Part shown: positions 8,219 through 16,080 of the stretch, piece by piece
Position numbering within the stretch: position 1 is the stretch's first letter
Layout: each line of letters opens with the position of its first letter
Source of the DNA: Algicoccus sp048820935
Lineage (GTDB): Bacteria > Pseudomonadota > Gammaproteobacteria > Burkholderiales > Burkholderiaceae_B
Assembly: GCF_048820935.1 (NCBI RefSeq)
Contig: NZ_JBMERD010000008.1
Coordinates: 62,001-126,000, forward strand
Length of the DNA: 64,000 bases
Direction: 5' to 3'
Notes under the pieces: generated by a model
What the model was told of the DNA's origin: nothing
Databases searched by the model: none
What the model saw: the letters and a program-made list of their open reading frames with translations, nothing else
Translations under genes and position numbers: made by a program

Positions 8219-9745
8219 GTGAAAGCAATTAAAACAGTCGGTGTGATTGGTGTCGGTGCGATGGGTAAGGGCATTGTACAGATTGCCGCCCAAGCCGGAT
8301 TTGATGTCATGTTGTTCGATCAGAATGGAGAAGCTGTCCAAGCTGCCATTAAAGATATTGGTGCGATTTGGAATCGGCTTGTAGAAAAAGGTCGTATGAC
8401 CGAAGAAGCGGTGGACAATGCGTTGGCCAATCTGCACATTGCACAAACATTGGGCGAAATGGCTCGTTGCGATGTTGTGATTGAAGCCATTATTGAGCGT
8501 TTGGATATCAAACAAGCGCTCTTTAAAGAGCTCGAAGGTGTGGTGAGTGAGCAGTGTATTTTGGCAACCAACACCTCGTCTTTGTCGGTGACGGCTATTG
8601 CGGCGCAATGTGAGCATCCACAGCGAGTTGCAGGGTTTCACTTCTTTAACCCCGTGCCCTTGATGAAAGTGGTTGAAGTGATTGACGGCACACGTGGTGA
8701 TCCGGCGGTAGGCGATGCGTTAATGACGTTTGCCTCTGAAATGGGACACACGCCGGTGCGTTGTAAAGACATGCCTGGGTTCATTGTGAACCACGCAGGA
8801 CGCGGTTTGTCGACAGAAGGTTTCCGGGTGGTGCAGGAGCAGGTGGCTGATTATGAAACGGTTGACCGCGTCATGCGTGAACAGTGTGGCTTTCGGATGG
8901 GTCCATTTGAATTGATGGATTTAACAGGTCTGGATGTGTCTCACTTTGTGATGGAGTCCATTTACCGTCAGTTTTACGATGAAACGCGTTTTCGTCCTTC
9001 GCCGCTTGGCACGCTTCGTGTCGCTGCAGGTCTCTATGGTCGTAAAAGCAATGGTGGGTTTTACAACTATAGCGAAGGCAAGAAAAATGAGTCGCCAATG
9101 TTACCCGTTCCTGCATTTGAGACATTGCCCAGCGTTTGGGTGAGTCCTGCGCATCCGCAAGGTCATGCGATTGCGACCGCTTGGTTGCGTGAGCTGGGTG
9201 CTGCTGTGCAGACAGGTAGTCGTCCAGATGACAGCAGTTTAATTGTCGTCACCCCGTACGGTGAAGATGTGTGCACTGCGATTGTGGAACAAGACCTGGA
9301 TCCAGAGCGCACTGTGGGTCTGGATACGTTTGGTGCGTTGTCACCACAACGACACCGCACCTTGATGGTGGCAATGACAACCACACCGCATTGGCGTGAT
9401 GTGGCTCATGCGATTTTGGCGCTCGACCAGGTTCAAGTCAGCATTATTCAGGATTCTCCTGGGTTTGTTGGACAACGTATCCAGGCCATGATCGTCAACA
9501 TTGCATGTGAAATTGCGCAACAGGGCATTGCAACGCCAACCGATATTGATCGCGCTGTGAAGTTGGGTCTTGGTTATCCAGCTGGCCCACTGAGTTTGGG
9601 CGATAGCCTAGGTGCAGCGGCAGTTCTAGAGATCCTAGAAAACATGCACATCGTAACTGGGGATATGCGTTATCGTCCAAGCCTGTGGTTACGTCGTCGC
9701 GTGTTGTTGGGTCGCTCCTTGTTGGAGTGTTCAGCAACTGCTTAA
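8219..9745 (+). CDS. 3-hydroxyacyl-CoA dehydrogenase
   Basis: Encodes 508 residues. It oxidises 3-hydroxyacyl-CoA to 3-ketoacyl-CoA with NAD+. Residues 5-30 hold the Rossmann motif GVIGVGAMGKGIVQIAAQAG. HFFNPVPLMKVVEVI, with the catalytic His, and GFIVNHAGR mark the first 3HCDH domain. A second 3HCDH-like region occupies the last 100 or so residues (DSPGFVGQRI, GYPAGPLSLGD). This two-domain length fits the PaaH-type dehydrogenases of phenylacetate and fatty-acid breakdown, but no paa genes are adjacent, so the pathway is open. The GTG start at 8219 has AAGGAG just upstream. It is followed by a strong terminator. Confidence 0.9.
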   Translation: MKAIKTVGVIGVGAMGKGIVQIAAQAGFDVMLFDQNGEAVQAAIKDIGAIWNRLVEKGRMTEEAVDNALANLHIAQTLGEMARCDVVIEAIIERLDIKQALFKELEGVVSEQCILATNTSSLSVTAIAAQCEHPQRVAGFHFFNPVPLMKVVEVIDGTRGDPAVGDALMTFASEMGHTPVRCKDMPGFIVNHAGRGLSTEGFRVVQEQVADYETVDRVMREQCGFRMGPFELMDLTGLDVSHFVMESIYRQFYDETRFRPSPLGTLRVAAGLYGRKSNGGFYNYSEGKKNESPMLPVPAFETLPSVWVSPAHPQGHAIATAWLRELGAAVQTGSRPDDSSLIVVTPYGEDVCTAIVEQDLDPERTVGLDTFGALSPQRHRTLMVAMTTTPHWRDVAHAILALDQVQVSIIQDSPGFVGQRIQAMIVNIACEIAQQGIATPTDIDRAVKLGLGYPAGPLSLGDSLGAAAVLEILENMHIVTGDMRYRPSLWLRRRVLLGRSLLECSATA

Positions 9746-9773
9746 TGTGCATGGCTTGTTGATTTAAACCACA

Positions 9774-9812
9774 AAAAACCCCGATTGCTTTTTTGACAAT
9801 CGGGGTTTTTTT
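9774..9812. terminator. Bidirectional Rho-independent terminator
   Basis: CCCCGATTG (9779-9787) pairs with CAATCGGGG (9797-9805), flanked by A residues on the left and a run of seven T on the right. It lies between the convergent dehydrogenase and cytochrome genes and can end transcription from both sides. Confidence 0.9.
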
Positions 9813-9856
9813 ATAGCACCGGCCAAGTCATTGATCGGTGCTTTTTACGAATGGGC

Positions 9857-10759
9857 TTACTGAGATTTACTAATCATGTAAGCCAGTGCAGCCCGTAATT
9901 CATCGTCAGACACTTTACCCATGCCGCCTCGTGGTGGCATGGCGCCTTTACCGTTGATCGCGCCTTCCATGAGTGAGTCCATACCGCGAGCAATGTAGGG
10001 TGCCCATGCTTTCTTGTCACCCAGTTTCATGGCGCCGGCAGCACCTGAAGCATGACATGCAAAGCAACCACGCTTGTAGATTCTGGCACCCAGTTTGAGA
10101 TCAATGCTCTCATCGATCACAGCAACCGCTTCAGCAGGTGCTGCTTCTTGGGTGGCTTGTGCATCTTGTGCAGGCTCAGCAGCAGCTTGTTCAGCGGCAG
10201 GCGCTTCTTCAGTTGCAGCAGCCTCACCACCTTCAGCGCTCTCATCTGCAGGCTCTGGGAAGTTTGCACCAGCTGCGTTGGCCATGTACACCACGGCGCG
10301 TGCGATCTCTAGATCTGAGAGGTTGGGATTACCACCGCGTGCTGGCATGGCGCCTTTACCGTTAATTGCGATGTTCATCATTTCATCGAAGCCAGTTGCA
10401 ATATAGGGGGCCCAGTCTGCTTGATCACCGAACTTCGGTGCGCCAGAGATACCGGCCGCGTGACAGGAAGTACAGACGAGACTGTAGACCTGTTCGCCGG
10501 TTTGCGGCTCACGATCGACCTCGACATGAATGATCTCAATGCGAGCAATCGGTGCAATCCGTTCGACAACCGCTTCTTCGCTGAGCGAATGACCAGCTGA
10601 GGTAGATCGCGTTTCAGAATCTGTCCAATCGATCATCATGATGGCAACAATGGCCACAATGAGTAATAGCCATGAAAGTATGACCAATGGCTTGGACGAC
10701 TTAATCGGATCGTTGTCGGTTTTGACTTGATCCTGCTGGGAATCGTGAGGATGACTCAT
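9857..10759 (-). CDS. Membrane-anchored dihaem cytochrome c (c5-type domains)
   Basis: Encodes 300 residues. It is an electron carrier in the periplasm. Residues 24-43 form a single membrane helix with a short cytoplasmic N-terminus. Two c-type domains follow, with CTSCH at 96-100 and CFACH at 232-236. Both share the context WAPYIATG / WAPYIARG and NGKGAMPARGG / NGKGAMPPRGG, so the second arose by duplication. Methionines in GAMP are the likely sixth haem ligands. An Ala/Glu/Gln-rich linker of roughly 50 residues joins them. ATG 10759 is preferred because AGGG lies 7 bases before it. The redox partner is unknown. Confidence 0.9.
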   Translation of the reverse strand: MSHPHDSQQDQVKTDNDPIKSSKPLVILSWLLLIVAIVAIMMIDWTDSETRSTSAGHSLSEEAVVERIAPIARIEIIHVEVDREPQTGEQVYSLVCTSCHAAGISGAPKFGDQADWAPYIATGFDEMMNIAINGKGAMPARGGNPNLSDLEIARAVVYMANAAGANFPEPADESAEGGEAAATEEAPAAEQAAAEPAQDAQATQEAAPAEAVAVIDESIDLKLGARIYKRGCFACHASGAAGAMKLGDKKAWAPYIARGMDSLMEGAINGKGAMPPRGGMGKVSDDELRAALAYMISKSQ

Positions 10760-10862
10760 GAGCAAACCCTAAATGACAATAAAATTGGCGTGAAACGGTT
10801 TGAATTATACCGAGAATGCAAGCTAAGTCAGAAGAACACTCACCTGCTTTTGAACTTGACGC

Positions 10863-10868
10863 TATAAT
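10863..10868 (+). promoter_or_regulatory. -10 box of tRNA-Arg promoter
   Basis: A perfect TATAAT ends 9 bases before the mature 5' end of the tRNA. No good -35 element is visible at the expected distance: the TTGAC at 10856-10860 is too close. Confidence 0.55.
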
Positions 10869-10877
10869 CTCGCTTTC

Positions 10878-10952
10878 GCGCCCGTAGTTCAATGGATAGA
10901 ATTAGAGTTTCCGAAGCTCTCGATCCAGGTTCGATTCCTGGCGGGCGCGCCA
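10878..10952 (+). tRNA. tRNA-Arg (anticodon CCG)
   Basis: A full cloverleaf of 75 bases. The acceptor stem is GCGCCCG (10878-10884) with CGGGCGC (10942-10948), then discriminator G and encoded CCA. The anticodon arm is AGAGT-TTCCGAA-GCTCT, giving anticodon CCG, which reads CGG. The T arm is CCAGG-TTCGATT-CCTGG. No integration scar is visible at the 3' end. Confidence 0.95.
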
Positions 10953-11310
10953 GATAAAGCCAGTCCTACTACATCGCGTAAGCACATTTAGCCGATGGTT
11001 CTAAAAGCTTCTAAATTCAAATGTCTCTTCCCGATTAAGGGGGAGACTGCTCAGTTCATCATACTTCATTGAATAAATTGATAGTGCTCTTACTTTTGAT
11101 GCCTGCTATCAAAGCGTCGGGGTTCGTTGCGAGCTACCAGAGAATAATTAGATTGCGCGGCTCTACGGTAGAATGAGCGAAGTCTGAAAGATCAGACGGA
11201 TTTTTAGAAGTGCATTTTTATTCAATGCATTGAACCGAATCACGTTGTCTTCCATCTTTGTGGAAGAGTGCTTTAGTTTGTGCTGGGTTCGTTTGAATTT
11301 CGAGGAAAAA
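10953..11310. other. Gap between tRNA-Arg and tenA-like gene
   Basis: About 360 bases without a convincing gene. Two small stems are visible: GTCTCTTCC / GGGGGAGAC (11023-11031 with 11039-11047, two G-T pairs) and GTCTGA / TCAGAC (11182-11187 with 11192-11197), the second followed by GGATTTTT, so it may terminate a transcript. I looked for a TPP riboswitch before the TenA-like gene and saw none. Confidence 0.5.
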
Positions 11311-11991
11311 ATGTCAGAAGTAAAACCATTCAGTTTTGAAATGCTGGTTGATCGAGTTCGGGCACCTTGGCAAGCGTATTGTCAACATGAGTTTGTCCGA
11401 CAGCTGGGCGCTGGGACATTGCCCGAAGCATCTTTCCGACATTATTTACGCCAAGACTATCTTTTTTTGATTCATTTTGCCAGAGCATGGGGGCTTGCCG
11501 TATATAAAAGTCGTAACTTTTCTGAATTACGCCAAGGGCTCGATAGTTTGAAAGCGATTGTGGATCTTGAAATGGGTTTGCATGTTGACTATTGCGCACG
11601 TTGGGGCATTTCTGAAAGTGAGCTTGAGGCACTGGATGAAGCTCGCGAAACGATGGCTTACACGCGTTATGTGTTGGACGCAGGTAATCGGGGTGATTTA
11701 CTCGACCTGCATGTGGCCTTGGCCCCTTGTTTGATTGGGTATGCGGAAATCGCAAAATGGCTGGTTGCACAACCTTTTATAGTTCGTGGTGAGGCTAATC
11801 CTTATGAAGAGTGGATCAGTATGTATATCAGCCCAGAGTTTCAGGCTGCTGCCGAAGCCGAGCGTGTATGGATGAATCAAAAGTTGTTAAATCAGACTGC
11901 GCAGCGATTTGAAGAGTTGGTTATGACTTTTCAGGACGCAACCCGTCTAGAGATTGACTTTTGGCAAATGGGTTTGAACGATGCGTTATAA
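11311..11991 (+). CDS. tenA: TenA family aminopyrimidine aminohydrolase / thiaminase II
   Basis: Encodes 226 residues, the usual TenA length. TenA hydrolyses aminomethylpyrimidine in thiamine salvage. The fold signatures are YLRQDYLFLIHFARAW from residue 45, the Cys nucleophile at 140 (LAPCLIGYAEI) and a Glu close to the C-terminus (RLEIDFWQMGL). ATG 11311 is chosen because GAGGAA lies 5-6 bases upstream. The frame opens earlier at 11230, but that extension is unlike TenA. No other thiamine gene is near. The next gene is a TauE/SafE permease, which could bring in a related substrate, but this is only suggested by position. Confidence 0.88.
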   Translation: MSEVKPFSFEMLVDRVRAPWQAYCQHEFVRQLGAGTLPEASFRHYLRQDYLFLIHFARAWGLAVYKSRNFSELRQGLDSLKAIVDLEMGLHVDYCARWGISESELEALDEARETMAYTRYVLDAGNRGDLLDLHVALAPCLIGYAEIAKWLVAQPFIVRGEANPYEEWISMYISPEFQAAAEAERVWMNQKLLNQTAQRFEELVMTFQDATRLEIDFWQMGLNDAL

Positions 11992-12095
11992 GGTATATCA
12001 GTTGAGTTTTAGAACTGAAGTTGACTGACATTTCTCTTCTGTCATGAAGACTGATTTATAGAAAAATTGTCGGGTTTTGCGCTAATGATTCACGG

Positions 12096-12830
12096 ATGAT
12101 ATTGTCCTTTCTTTTTACATCTCTCATCGTCTGGTTTGCAGCCGCCATCCAAACAGCCACGGGCTTTGGATTTTCGATTCTCGCGGTTCCACTCTTACTG
12201 TTGATTCATCCGCCTCTTGTGGCTGTTGAATTAAATTTGATTGTTTCTGTCTTTCTGTGTTTTGTGTTGATCCGCCATGTCCGTGCATCAGTGGATCGTA
12301 CGCTTTTGCTTCGTTTAATTCCAACGAGTCTATTGGGTGCACCACTTGGTCTGTTCATTTTGATGTGGGTTGAGCCAGCTTGGTTCAAGTTAGGCACGGC
12401 TTGCTTGATGTTGGTGTTTTTGGGACTGCTGCTGAGGCAGTTTCAAATTAATCGGACAGCATCAAGAGACCGCTGGGTTGGGTGGTTTGCAGGTGTTTTT
12501 ACATCAGCGATTGGAGCGGGCGGCATTCCACTATTGGTGTATTTTGCGAGTAGTAATCTAGATAAAGCTAAATCACGTGCAACCGCTGTGGCGTTTTTTT
12601 TGGTGATTTACACCGTGGCTTTGATCATGCAATGGCTCGTGCCTTCAGACGTCCAATCTGAGCAGAACGACTTGTGGTGGTTAGGCTTTGCGCAATTACC
12701 TATTGCGGCGCTTGGTGTTTGGTTGGGCCATCGCTTGTATGCGCGTCTGGATCAGCGCCTGTTTGCATTGTGCATTCGTTGGATCTTATTCACCAACTGT
12801 GTGGTTCTGATGCTGGATGCTTGGATTTGA
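12096..12830 (+). CDS. Sulfite exporter TauE/SafE family permease
   Basis: Encodes 244 residues, almost all membrane helices (about seven to eight segments). It has the TauE/SafE pattern: an opening helix FAAAIQTATGFGFSILAVPLLLLI and the mid-protein repeat FAGVFTSAIGAGGIPLLVYF. The family moves sulfite, sulfoacetate and other small anions across the inner membrane. The substrate here is unknown. It starts at ATG 12096 without a strong ribosome site, 104 bases after the TenA-like gene on the same strand. Confidence 0.85.
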   Translation: MILSFLFTSLIVWFAAAIQTATGFGFSILAVPLLLLIHPPLVAVELNLIVSVFLCFVLIRHVRASVDRTLLLRLIPTSLLGAPLGLFILMWVEPAWFKLGTACLMLVFLGLLLRQFQINRTASRDRWVGWFAGVFTSAIGAGGIPLLVYFASSNLDKAKSRATAVAFFLVIYTVALIMQWLVPSDVQSEQNDLWWLGFAQLPIAALGVWLGHRLYARLDQRLFALCIRWILFTNCVVLMLDAWI

Positions 12831-12935
12831 TTTACGAGAATATGTCTTGATATATTCTATATAATCAGCGTTTAAATATTTCTATCTTCAAAACTTCAAT
12901 TTAGCCATCATTGGCTTATTTCAAGGAAACTCTCC

Positions 12936-13940
12936 ATGTTTGTTCGCTCACGCGTCCAGTTTCATCGACGTGCGTGTCGTCTGTCGGTTGCGCTTTTAAT
13001 AGGCTCTGTTTGTGCGATGCCAGTTGCACAAGCACAGACCTATCCTGATCGGCCTGTCTCTGTCATTGTTGGTTTTGCGCCAGGTGGTGCCACAGACATT
13101 CTGGCACGCTTGGTCACTAAGGTCATGGCAGACGATTTGGGGCAATCCTTTGTGGTTGAGAACCGAGCGGGCGCCAACAGCAACATTGGGGTCGATTATG
13201 TGTATCGACAAAAAAGTGATGGCTATACCGTCCATGCTGGCTCGATCTCGAACGCGATTAATCACACCTTGTATAAAAACTTGCGTTTTGATTTTCCGAA
13301 TGACTTTCAACCCATCGGCATGATGGCGAGTATGGCCAATGTCTTGGTCGTGCATCCCGATCGACCTTATCGATCTGTGGAGGATCTGATTGCGTATGCC
13401 AAGGCACATCCTGGTGAAGTGACCTGCGCGTCTGCAGGCGTAGGCTCATCGATTCACATGTCTTGTGAGCTCTTTAAGCTACAGACTGAGACCGATATTT
13501 TGCATGTGCCGTATCGGGGTAGTGGCCCAGCTGTGGTCGATCTGGTGGGTGGTCAGGTCGACATCATGTTCGATAACTTACCTTCAGTCATCTCACATAT
13601 TCGAGCCGATAAATTGATCCCACTGGCAGTTACCACGGCGCAGCGCCAAGTTAGCTTGCCGAATATACCAACCTTTATGGAAACGGGTTTGGATGACTTT
13701 GTGGTTGAAGCGTGGTTTGGATTAAGTGTTGTGCAAGGCACACCTCAAGACAGAATCGAGGTTTTGAGTGGAGCCTTGAATCATGCGCTCAAGAATCCTG
13801 AACTGATCGAAGCTTTTGAGCAAAATGGGTTTTTGATGCCACCGCAGCCGAATACGCCACAAACCTATCACGACTATGTGCGCGAAGAAACCAAACTGTG
13901 GGGTGATGTGGTTGAGAAAGCGGGTGTGATCGCTCAATAA
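12936..13940 (+). CDS. Bug/TctC family tripartite tricarboxylate transporter substrate-binding protein 1
   Basis: Encodes 334 residues with a signal peptide (basic start, hydrophobic 17-30, cleavage near AQA-Q at 33), so it is periplasmic. The mature start TYPDRPVSVIVGFAPGGATD and the ligand loop of the family are clear. These proteins bind carboxylates or aromatic acids and deliver them to TctAB permeases. No TctA or TctB gene is in the window. It is very similar along its whole length to the protein at 14963-15967 (for example GVGSSIHMSCELFK and DILHVPYRGS are identical in both). An IclR regulator lies between them on the other strand. GGAAAC precedes the ATG. Confidence 0.92.
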   Translation: MFVRSRVQFHRRACRLSVALLIGSVCAMPVAQAQTYPDRPVSVIVGFAPGGATDILARLVTKVMADDLGQSFVVENRAGANSNIGVDYVYRQKSDGYTVHAGSISNAINHTLYKNLRFDFPNDFQPIGMMASMANVLVVHPDRPYRSVEDLIAYAKAHPGEVTCASAGVGSSIHMSCELFKLQTETDILHVPYRGSGPAVVDLVGGQVDIMFDNLPSVISHIRADKLIPLAVTTAQRQVSLPNIPTFMETGLDDFVVEAWFGLSVVQGTPQDRIEVLSGALNHALKNPELIEAFEQNGFLMPPQPNTPQTYHDYVREETKLWGDVVEKAGVIAQ

Positions 13941-13985
13941 ATTTGTTTAGTGGTCTTATTCGGTGCGCTTGCTCTGTCGTTCTGC

Positions 13986-14801
13986 TTAGTCATCCTGTGG
14001 CGAGATTGTTTTAAGTGCAAGATTTAGCTCTGAGCGGATCAGTGTGATGATTTCTCGTTGACGTGGCAGCGGCAAGCGGTTCATGAGCCCTGAGACGCTG
14101 ACCGCAAATCTGGGATAAGCGCCCTGATATGGCACCGGAATCCCTACACCGAGCACACCTGGAACTGCTGCATTGCCGACGGCTGCCCAACCACGCATTT
14201 GCGTGGTTTTAATGAGTTGAGTCATTTTTTTGCGCGTCATCCCACCGTATTTGAGTAAGCGTTCCTCATTGTGCGTGAGGATGTTTTCAATATCATGAGC
14301 GGGTAGGTAGGCGAGCAGTGCCAAGCCAGCAGCGCCCACACCCATGGGTTGAGTGTGTCCGACGTGCACGGCCAGTACCTGAACTGGGTATGCACCAAGC
14401 TCACGGTGAATGCATAAAGCATCATCGCCTTCGCGTTGCACTAAAAACGTGGAGTCTTGTGTTTGATCACTGATCCGTCGTAAAGCAGTTTTCAGCGCTT
14501 TTAAGAGCACTTGATCTGGATTTATCGTTGTGGGTTGGGGCGGGTTTTGATACGCATAGATAGGTCGTTGCCCTAGTCTTTTGGCGTAGCCCATGGCGAC
14601 TAAGACATCCAAATAACGATAGACCGTCGGGCGTTGTGTGCCTGTTTGGCGAGCAAGCGTTGGGATATCAATACCTTGTTCACCCGCGAACTGAAGTGTT
14701 TGCAGAATCTGTAGTCCACGAACAAAGGTTTTTGGGCTGTCTGCAGGCAAATTGAGTTGGGCAACGGGTGGGGGCGATGCTGTTGACGTGAGTTTGTGCA
14801 T
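13986..14801 (-). CDS. IclR family transcriptional regulator
   Basis: Encodes 271 residues. The N-terminal winged helix-turn-helix is about 25-85 (FVRGLQILQTLQFAG, then TGTQRPTVYRYLDVLVAMGY). The C-terminal IclR effector-binding domain follows, with the GVGAAGLALLAYLP and GVGIPVPYQG motifs. It lies between the two Bug protein genes and is divergent from the second. The intergenic space holds a large palindrome at 14850-14888 that is a good candidate for its operator. It probably controls its own gene and the uptake/ligase genes to the right in response to the substrate. The effector is unknown. Confidence 0.9.
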   Translation of the reverse strand: MHKLTSTASPPPVAQLNLPADSPKTFVRGLQILQTLQFAGEQGIDIPTLARQTGTQRPTVYRYLDVLVAMGYAKRLGQRPIYAYQNPPQPTTINPDQVLLKALKTALRRISDQTQDSTFLVQREGDDALCIHRELGAYPVQVLAVHVGHTQPMGVGAAGLALLAYLPAHDIENILTHNEERLLKYGGMTRKKMTQLIKTTQMRGWAAVGNAAVPGVLGVGIPVPYQGAYPRFAVSVSGLMNRLPLPRQREIITLIRSELNLALKTISPQDD

Positions 14802-14849
14802 AACTGTGAGTTCAAGGTGTCTTGCCTATCAAATTGATTTCATGAGTTT

Positions 14850-14888
14850 AAATCTTATCTTGTCCATAATCTGGACAAGATAAGATTT
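14850..14888. promoter_or_regulatory. Perfect 17-bp-arm palindrome, probable IclR operator
   Basis: Left arm 14850-14866 and right arm 14872-14888 are exact reverse complements (AAATCTTATCTTGTCCA / TGGACAAGATAAGATTT) around a 5-base centre TAATC. It lies 48 bases before the IclR start and 74 bases before the second Bug gene, where both promoters should be. The inner part TTGTCCA-N5-TGGACAA has the size of an IclR-type site. A terminator is less likely between two divergent starts. Confidence 0.7.
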
Positions 14889-14962
14889 GTTAAGAATATT
14901 TTTCGTTATATTGATGGCCAATAAGATTTGTTTTGCATTGCTTTATTACTGAGGAGTTGTTT

Positions 14963-15967
14963 ATGTTGAAATCAACAAAGATGCGTCGCACGGTGTTGTC
15001 AGGTGTACTGACCGCAGCGGTCTCAACTGGTTTGGCCACGATGTCCACAGCTGCGGTTGCCGCAGATTTTCCAGATCGTCCTTTGACGGTTGTGGTTGGA
15101 TTTGCACCGGGTGGTGCGACTGATGTACTGACTCGTTTGGTCACCAAGGCAATGTCTGATGAGCTGGGCCAACCCATTGTGGTTGAGAACCGAGCAGGCG
15201 CCAACAGCAACATTGGTGCTGATTATGTGTTGCGCGGCAAAAATGACGGTTACACGATGTACACCGGTACGATTTCGAACGCCATTAATAACACCTTGTA
15301 CCGTGACTTGCGTTTTGATTTCCCCAAGGATTTTGATTCAGTTGGTTTGATGGCCAACATTGCCAACATGCTGGTGATCAATCCTGATAAACCGTACAAA
15401 ACGTTGCCCGAGCTGATCGACTATGCAAAAGCCAATCCAGGTGATGTGACTTGTGCGTCTGCTGGTGTTGGTTCATCCATCCACATGTCGTGTGAGCTCT
15501 TTAAAATTAAAACAGACACAGACATTCTGCATGTTCCATATCGCGGTAGTGCACCTGCTGTGGTGGATCTGATCGCAGGTCAAGTTGACATCATGTTCGA
15601 CAACCTGCCTTCTTCCGTGCCGCACGTGCGCGCTGGAAAACTCAACGCCTTGGCAGTCACAACGCCTGAGCGTCAGGCGAGCTTGCCTGAAGCACCTACC
15701 TTTGTGGAAAGTGGATTTGAAGACTTTGTGGTGCAGGCCTGGTTTGGTCTGAACGTGCCTGCAGGTACACCCAAAGATCGCATTGATATTCTGAATGCGG
15801 CTTTGAACAAAGCTTTGAAGCACCCTGAAGTGGTTGCCGCTTATGAGAAAAACGGCTTCTTGTTGCCACCACCACCTAACTCACCTGAAACCTATGGTGA
15901 GCAAGTGAGCCAACAGGCTAAGTTGTGGGGTGAAGTGGTTGACACCGCCAAAGTCGTTGTTCAGTAA
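14963..15967 (+). CDS. Bug/TctC family tripartite tricarboxylate transporter substrate-binding protein 2
   Basis: Encodes 334 residues from ATG 14963, chosen because GAGGAG (14951-14956) lies 6 bases upstream. The signal peptide is cleaved near AVA-A at 33, then DFPDRPLTVVVGFAPGGATD. It is the paralogue of the protein at 12936-13940, with conserved blocks GVGSSIHMSCELFK, DILHVPYRGS and GQVDIMFDNLP. Differences cluster in the signal peptide and surface loops. It is first in a probable operon with the acyl-CoA ligase and citryl-CoA lyase-like genes, so it likely binds the acid that the ligase activates. No TctAB membrane genes are near. Confidence 0.93.
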   Translation: MLKSTKMRRTVLSGVLTAAVSTGLATMSTAAVAADFPDRPLTVVVGFAPGGATDVLTRLVTKAMSDELGQPIVVENRAGANSNIGADYVLRGKNDGYTMYTGTISNAINNTLYRDLRFDFPKDFDSVGLMANIANMLVINPDKPYKTLPELIDYAKANPGDVTCASAGVGSSIHMSCELFKIKTDTDILHVPYRGSAPAVVDLIAGQVDIMFDNLPSSVPHVRAGKLNALAVTTPERQASLPEAPTFVESGFEDFVVQAWFGLNVPAGTPKDRIDILNAALNKALKHPEVVAAYEKNGFLLPPPPNSPETYGEQVSQQAKLWGEVVDTAKVVVQ

Positions 15968-16009
15968 ACGACGATTTATCCATCAGGTCTGAGCTTCAGA
16001 TTTTAAAAA

Positions 16010-16033
16010 GCGGGTCGGTGCATGCCGATCCGC
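16010..16033 (+). terminator. Intergenic hairpin between Bug gene and ligase
   Basis: GCGGGTCGG (16010-16018) pairs with CCGATCCGC (16025-16033), one G-T pair, loop TGCATG. No T run follows, so it may trim expression or stabilise the upstream message rather than end it. Binding-protein genes are often expressed more than the genes after them. Confidence 0.4.
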
Positions 16034-16080
16034 GAAGACTCAGGCCAAACTTCCTTTGAAATTCATCCAAGAGATTTCCC

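Noticed and set aside
10953..11310. TPP riboswitch before the TenA-like gene
   Set aside because: No THI-box signature bases (CTGAGA and the pyrimidine-sensor block) were found; only small unrelated stems.
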